Part shown: positions 41,654 to 45,388 of the stretch, in pieces
How the letters are laid out: each line of letters starts with the position of its first letter
How positions within the stretch are numbered: the stretch's first letter is position 1
Program-made: the position numbers and the translations under genes
The notes under the pieces: generated by a model
The model's input: the letters and a program-made list of their open reading frames with translations, nothing else
Told to the model about the DNA's origin: nothing
Databases searched by the model: none
Source: Bacteroidia bacterium
Lineage (GTDB): Bacteria > Bacteroidota > Bacteroidia > JADZBD01
Assembly: GCA_020054095.1 (NCBI GenBank)
Contig: JAGVMA010000081.1
Location: 1-45,388 of the forward strand
Reading direction: 5' to 3'
Length of the DNA: 45,388 nucleotides

Positions 41654-42670
41654 CTAGTCAATCACTGATACATTTAAATCTGCGAGTTTTGATTTTAAAT
41701 CAGCGATTTGTTTCTCACTTACCGTTGCAGATAATTTTAAAGATATTAATGATGTGCACGCGTACAATGGTGATAAATCAGTTACACTAACTTTTTCCAT
41801 TCTTAAATCAGAAAGTTTTGTACAGTATCTAATATTAGCAATACTTGTTATTTTACATTCATCAAAATCTATGTTTTCCAGACTTGTTAAAAACTGAATG
41901 TCATCAACATTAGCTAATCCGGATGTCGCGGCTTTAAGGACTTTTAACCCGGTACAGTTTTTTAAAAAGGAAAGATTAGTAACACCATCACAATATGTGA
42001 AACTTATTTGCTCTAACTTTTTACAAATCCCAATTGGACCCATCAAGCTATCGTGCGCTTGCACGTTTTCTTCAATTATAAGTTCTTCTAAGTTAATTAG
42101 CGCTCCTATAGGTTTGTAATTAGTAAACTTATGATCAGCGCCAGATATATCTAACGCTTTTAGTTTTTGAAGTTTTGCTACGAAATCAATAGTACTTATA
42201 TCACAAAACCCTAAATCTAAGTGGGTGAGTTGTGTAAGAATGCCCAATTTTTCCTCGTTTTTTATTTTTGTTCCTCTCATTTCAAGCCATTTAAGGTTAT
42301 TTAATTTTGTTAATGGCGTAACATCAATGGGCATTTTTCTTGATGACCATAATTTGAATATATATAAACTTTCTAAATTGATTAAACCCGATATGGCATT
42401 TATATTGGTAATTTGCTCGTTCCCGAATGATAATTGAAGCGTTTTTATCCATGCCATTTTACAAACTGCATCAAAATCGGCTTGTGAGCATTGGCTTAAA
42501 ATACAAATCCGTAGCTTTTCTTTATTTACAGTTTCGTTAATTTTTTGCGTTGCTTCAGGAGTAAGTTTATTGATGTCTATACTATAACTTGTTATTTTAT
42601 AATCATAGTCTTGCGAAAATACTGATAGGGAAAGCACAGACAGAAAGAATGAGATGATGTTTGTTTTCAT
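41654..42670 (-). CDS. Secreted leucine-rich-repeat protein
   Basis: 338 residues. Signal peptide MKTNIISFFLSVLSLSVFS. From about residue 70 to 325 there are ten or so LRR units of the internalin/SDS22 length (about 22 residues), such as LESLYIFKLWSSRKMPIDVT, LTHLDLGFCDISTIDFVA and LENIDFDECKITSIANIRYC. LRRs bind proteins. No sorting domain or lipobox was seen, so it is probably periplasmic. It starts from a good promoter and precedes the LuxR gene by 31 bp in the same direction. Confidence 0.82.
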   Translation of the reverse strand: MKTNIISFFLSVLSLSVFSQDYDYKITSYSIDINKLTPEATQKINETVNKEKLRICILSQCSQADFDAVCKMAWIKTLQLSFGNEQITNINAISGLINLESLYIFKLWSSRKMPIDVTPLTKLNNLKWLEMRGTKIKNEEKLGILTQLTHLDLGFCDISTIDFVAKLQKLKALDISGADHKFTNYKPIGALINLEELIIEENVQAHDSLMGPIGICKKLEQISFTYCDGVTNLSFLKNCTGLKVLKAATSGLANVDDIQFLTSLENIDFDECKITSIANIRYCTKLSDLRMEKVSVTDLSPLYACTSLISLKLSATVSEKQIADLKSKLADLNVSVID

Positions 42671-42691
42671 TTAATTAGTTTTGAGTTTATT

Positions 42692-42722
42692 CAAAAATAA
42701 ACCCCTCAACTAATATTGACAA
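42692..42722 (-). promoter_or_regulatory. Promoter of the LRR gene
   Basis: On the minus strand TTG (42722-42720), 20-bp spacer, TATTTTTG (42699-42692), exact TAnnTTTG; 21 bp before the ATG. The rest of the 108-bp gap holds nothing recognised. Confidence 0.6.
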
Positions 42723-42778
42723 TAGTAATAAGTTACTATGATTCTATCTTAAAATTTATTCAAATGCATCAGTAATCA

Positions 42779-43225
42779 CTAATCATCAATTACCACTTCG
42801 TTAGTGTTTTGAGGATTAAAGAGAACATTTATTTTGTTCCCCGGCATTAAACCGCTCACACTTAATATGCTTGCAGTTTTATAAACTGTGGCAGTAAACT
42901 TTCCATTTAGTTTATCGTGAATATCAATTTGTATTTTTAGCACCGGGCGGTTATTGATACGCATACTTGTTTCTGCAGTGCTTATAATTGTTCCTATGGC
43001 GGCAACTCCTGTTTTGCGTAAACGCTTTTTTAGTATTCTGTTTTTTAAAAGTAGGTGATAAATCAAGTAAAACACTGCTCCAAAAGTGAAAATAATAAAA
43101 CCCACCACAGCATACGGCTTTTGATAAAGCGGAATAGTATCAGATACCATAAGTGATACAAAAATGCCGGTAACTAACATTTCTATTGCGAAGAATATAA
43201 AGAATGGTTTTATTGGATTTTGCAT
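42779..43225 (-). CDS. Small membrane protein, DUF3592-like
   Basis: 148 residues. Two membrane helices at the N-terminus (PFFIFFAIEMLVTGIFVSLM, and VGFIIFTFGAVFYLIYHLLL), then a soluble part: GVAAIGTIISTAETSMRINN, VLKIQIDIHD, and GNKINVLFNPQNTNEVVID. The layout (GxaxG.I..te...iN..pv.k....v ... pG..v.v.ynP.n...v.id) resembles DUF3592-type proteins. No function is known. A -7 box TATGTTTG lies on the minus strand at 43260-43253. Confidence 0.6.
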   Translation of the reverse strand: MQNPIKPFFIFFAIEMLVTGIFVSLMVSDTIPLYQKPYAVVGFIIFTFGAVFYLIYHLLLKNRILKKRLRKTGVAAIGTIISTAETSMRINNRPVLKIQIDIHDKLNGKFTATVYKTASILSVSGLMPGNKINVLFNPQNTNEVVIDD

Positions 43226-43281
43226 TGTTTGTTTTTTAACTGATTAAGTTGCAAACATAATGCATATCAAGCACAAAGACC

Positions 43282-43956
43282 TTATTTTTTCATCAATGTA
43301 ATAGCTTTTGGTAAAATGAGTTGCTCCCATATTGCATATTCTTTTGCCGATGGGTGCAGGCCATCGGCAGCAATTAAACTATTATCGGCTGCCATTTTTA
43401 GCGATGGCTGAAATAAATCAATGTATATTAAGTTGCGTTTTTTTGTTTCGCTGATTATAATGCTGTTAAATTCGGTTATTCCTTTTGTAATATCTCGCCC
43501 AAACGAATATTTTTTGCCTTGTGGTGTTACCGAAAAATCAGGGATGGTGAGCAAAATAATATTTTGTTTATTACTGATGTGTTTTTCTATTTCGTTTAAA
43601 ATATAAATAAGGTTTGTGTGAAAAATGCCCGAATCAATATTTTGTACCCAATCGTTTACTCCTATGCATAGCGTAACTAAATCTGGATTTTGTGTAAGCT
43701 GCTCTAATTCATTGTCAATTAAATCTTGTGTGGTGTAACCGGTGCGGGCTAAGTTTGTAAGCATTGTAGTTTGTATTCCGCTATCGCATAAATGCTTGGT
43801 GAGCAGCACCGGCCAAGATTCTGCTTGTTTTGCTCCCTGGCAAATGGTGTAAGAATCGCCAAGCGGTAAATACTTTATTTTATTTCCGTTTGTTTGCCCA
43901 CACGATTGCATTGCGATAATTATAAAAGGTAAAACGGGAAATAAAAATTTAAGCAT
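43282..43956 (-). CDS. SGNH/GDSL-family lipoprotein hydrolase
   Basis: 224 residues. The lipoprotein signal ends in IIIAMQS|CGQ, Cys19. Block I GDSY (Ser35), block III GVNDW (GxND) and block V DGLH (Asp198, His201) make up the catalytic set of SGNH esterases. The protein probably removes acyl groups from a lipid or sugar in the envelope; substrate unknown. Single gene, no terminator seen. Confidence 0.88.
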   Translation of the reverse strand: MLKFLFPVLPFIIIAMQSCGQTNGNKIKYLPLGDSYTICQGAKQAESWPVLLTKHLCDSGIQTTMLTNLARTGYTTQDLIDNELEQLTQNPDLVTLCIGVNDWVQNIDSGIFHTNLIYILNEIEKHISNKQNIILLTIPDFSVTPQGKKYSFGRDITKGITEFNSIIISETKKRNLIYIDLFQPSLKMAADNSLIAADGLHPSAKEYAIWEQLILPKAITLMKK

Positions 43957-44005
43957 AAACTCATTTACGAAATACTATTTTTAAGGGATTTTTTCAGAAA
44001 TAATT

Positions 44006-44233
44006 TTACTCTTCTTCGAACAGAGTACCAACTTTTACATTTAAAACTTGGGCTATTTTATACGCATTTAAAATCCCTGTGTTTATTTCGCCTTTTTCTA
44101 TTAAGCGTATATGTTTTTCATCGGTGTTAATTTCAAATGCCAATTGCACCCTGCTTATTTTTTGATGTGTACGTATTTTAAAAACACGACTTCCAAACAG
44201 CGATAATATCTTGTCTTTTTTGTTTTTAGGCAC
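44006..44233 (-). CDS. Small XRE-family helix-turn-helix repressor
   Basis: 75 residues from the GTG at 44233 (MPKNKKDKILSLFG); a TTG at 44239 gives two more, and there is no in-frame ATG. HTH_3: RVFKIRTHQKISRVQLAFEI, then NTDEKHIRLIEKGEIN and the third helix region ILNAYKIAQVLNVKVGTLF. It is DNA-binding only, with no effector domain. A perfect 20-bp palindrome (44264-44283) lies upstream in the promoter region, suggesting self-regulation and control of the divergent region. Confidence 0.82.
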   Translation of the reverse strand: MPKNKKDKILSLFGSRVFKIRTHQKISRVQLAFEINTDEKHIRLIEKGEINTGILNAYKIAQVLNVKVGTLFEEE

Positions 44234-44263
44234 TACCAAAAATCAATCAAGATAAATTTCGAG

Positions 44264-44283
44264 TTCGGTAATATATTACCGAA
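44264..44283. promoter_or_regulatory. Perfect 20-bp palindrome, likely XRE operator
   Basis: TTCGGTAATATATTACCGAA. On the minus strand it lies 10 bp upstream of TATCTTGA (44254-44247), a 6/8 match to the -7 box, and so covers the -33 and spacer region of the XRE promoter. Confidence 0.7.
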
Positions 44284-44300
44284 TATTTTTTATATTAGCT

Positions 44301-44384
44301 GTGCAAAAAAAGGAGGTTTTTGATGATTACATAAAAAGCACTAATTTTAATGCTACGCCAAGTATAGTAACGTGGCATTTGTAA
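44301..44384 (+). CDS. Possible 27-residue ORF with Shine-Dalgarno-like AAAGGAGG inside
   Basis: From a GTG at 44301 to a TAA at 44382-44384. It encodes (M)QKKEVFDDYIKSTNFNATPS followed by IVTWHL. Amino-acid and codon choice look like real coding sequence, but there is no ATG and no family is recognised. It may be the remnant of the N-terminus of a larger gene divergent from the XRE gene. AAAGGAGG (44309-44316) followed by ATG ATT ACA TAA is probably coincidence in a phylum that rarely uses it. Confidence 0.25.
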   Translation: MQKKEVFDDYIKSTNFNATPSIVTWHL

Positions 44385-44415
44385 TATTCAAGAAAAAATA
44401 AACAAACTTTAATAA

Positions 44416-45388
44416 TTGAAAAAAATCCTTTTTTATATTTTTCTTTTTTCTATATCTAACATTTACAGATGGCTGGGGCGTGTTATATGGCCAAGTAAAT
44501 TTAGTGCCTAATGGCAGTTTTGAAAATTATACACTTTGCCCACAAAATGAAAATGAATTATCTAAATGTATTGGCTGGTGGAAAGCAAATCTTGCCACAA
44601 CGGATTATGTTAATGCATGTGCACCTATTTTAATGGGAGGCGGAGTAAATGTGCCTTATTATTTTATGGGTTATCAAAATGCATATCATGGTAATGCCTA
44701 TGTGGGAATTGGCTCATATTATTATAATGGAAATGCGGATGCTGAATATGCTCAGTGTAGTTTAAATTTTCCATTAAAATGCGGCTATGAGTATGTTTTG
44801 AGAGCATACATATCGCTTGCCAATCATTCAGAGTATACTGTTAATAATTTCGGCATATTGGTGTCAAAGCTTCAGCCCTATGCCCCTTGGCAATATACCG
44901 TATTTACCCATCAGCCACAGTTAGTAGTTAATCCACCAGTTACCGATACGTTAGGATGGACAAAAATTGAGACTAAGTTTTATGCACGAGGAGACGAACA
45001 ATTTTTAACAATAGGAAGGTTTGACTATGCTGGACAAGGAGTATTCACTCCTTTTGCAGGAGATACAACCAATCCGCTAATTAATAATTTAACGTATTAC
45101 TTAGTAGACAGCGTATCGTTGATAGAAACAGGTGAGATAATAAATTGTAATGCCCCAAATGTATTTACGCCAAATGGTGATGGCATTAATGATTTGTATA
45201 CTGTTTTTGATTTATCCGATGGCGATAGAATAAAAATTTACAACCGATGGGGTACACAGGTGTATGAATCTACCGGCATTAAAGATGGGTGGGATGGCAG
45301 AACTACGAGTGGCGAACAATGTTCCGAAGGTGTTTACTACTATATTATTGAGCGAAAAGAAAAAGAAAATAGAAAAGGATATATTCAA
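44416..45388 (+). pseudogene. Gliding-motility type secreted protein, 3' end outside window, frameshift near signal peptide
   Basis: A TTG at 44416 starts (M)KKILFYIFLFSISNIY, a clear signal peptide. That frame then reads to nonsense (WLGRVIWPSKFSA, stop). The mature protein is in the next frame from about 44480: YGQVNLVPNGSFENYTLCPQ and on without a stop to the window end. The C-terminal part (APNVFTPNGDGINDLYTVFD, IYNRWGTQVYES, GWDGRTTSGEQCSEGVYYY) is the gliding-motility-associated type B sorting domain. The central part looks like a carbohydrate-binding-type beta sandwich (VPNGSFE start). The frame change lies between about 44456 and 44488. This could be a mutation that kills secretion or an assembly error. 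In-frame alternative starts would lack a signal peptide. Confidence 0.72.

Noticed and set aside
1-45388. CRISPR array, prophage, transposase or rRNA operon
   Set aside because: No regularly spaced repeats, phage structural genes, transposase motifs or rRNA sequence were seen.

Overview
The window looks like a contiguous piece of a low-GC Bacteroidota chromosome, possibly from an isolate draft or a metagenome bin. Four kinds of evidence support this. There are several secreted proteins with type IX secretion system (T9SS) C-terminal sorting domains or gliding-motility-type C-terminal domains, together with SprB-like and PKD repeats. There is a TonB receptor followed by a DUF4249 lipoprotein. 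Many genes have the Bacteroidota -7 promoter box TAnnTTTG and no recognisable Shine-Dalgarno. Finally, the E1 alpha and beta subunits are fused in one gene, as is common in this phylum. I cannot name a genus.

Layout. 1-7.7 kb: tail of a T9SS protein, a terminator, a very large repetitive surface protein, a pair of identical palindromes, a MATE exporter and a nidogen-domain surface protein. 7.7-14.8 kb: a degenerate dispersed repeat, a polytopic membrane protein with a probable frameshift near its end, a DUF5808 protein, succinyl-CoA synthetase alpha with an unusual Lys/Ala-rich tail, the fused 2-oxoacid dehydrogenase E1, a 41-residue Cys-tailed membrane protein and an ArnT-like glycosyltransferase. 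14.8-21.9 kb: a tightly packed minus-strand operon (TetR, ABC exporter, HlyD-like adaptor, TolC-like outer-membrane protein, TPR protein, CutA-like protein, rhodanese) with a clear operator between the -33 and -7 boxes. 22.0-22.8 kb: a rearranged tRNA-Pro locus with one intact tRNA, two tRNA fragments, exact direct repeats and a small GIY-YIG nuclease gene. 22.8-33 kb: TonB receptor and DUF4249, thioredoxin reductase, MORN-like protein with pyrophosphatase, a PD40/DUF4159/RsmE cluster and a T9SS protein. 33-37 kb: a glycosyltransferase-methyltransferase fusion coupled to a Cu(I) P-type ATPase, then tRNA-His. 37-45.4 kb: lectin-domain protein, an SPFH/GYF protein paired with a zinc-ribbon membrane protein (YdjI/YdjG-like), a LuxR regulator, an LRR protein, a small membrane protein, an SGNH lipoprotein, a small XRE repressor with a palindromic operator, and a surface protein cut by the window edge.

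How genes work together. The exporter operon carries all three parts of a type I-like envelope-spanning export path plus its own regulator. Its ABC ATPase has lost most catalytic signatures except Walker A. The SPFH/GYF and zinc-ribbon pair resembles a membrane-stress module. The most unusual stretch is the tRNA-Pro/GIY-YIG locus: its breakpoints fall in the anticodon loop and T loop of the tRNA, and a 36-bp exact repeat brackets a 531-bp unit, as expected of a small mobile or self-duplicating element.

Limits. All calls come from reading the sequence and known family motifs. No database search, structure prediction or alignment was run. Two genes (8008-9369 and 44416-45388) show probable single-base frameshifts that may be assembly errors.
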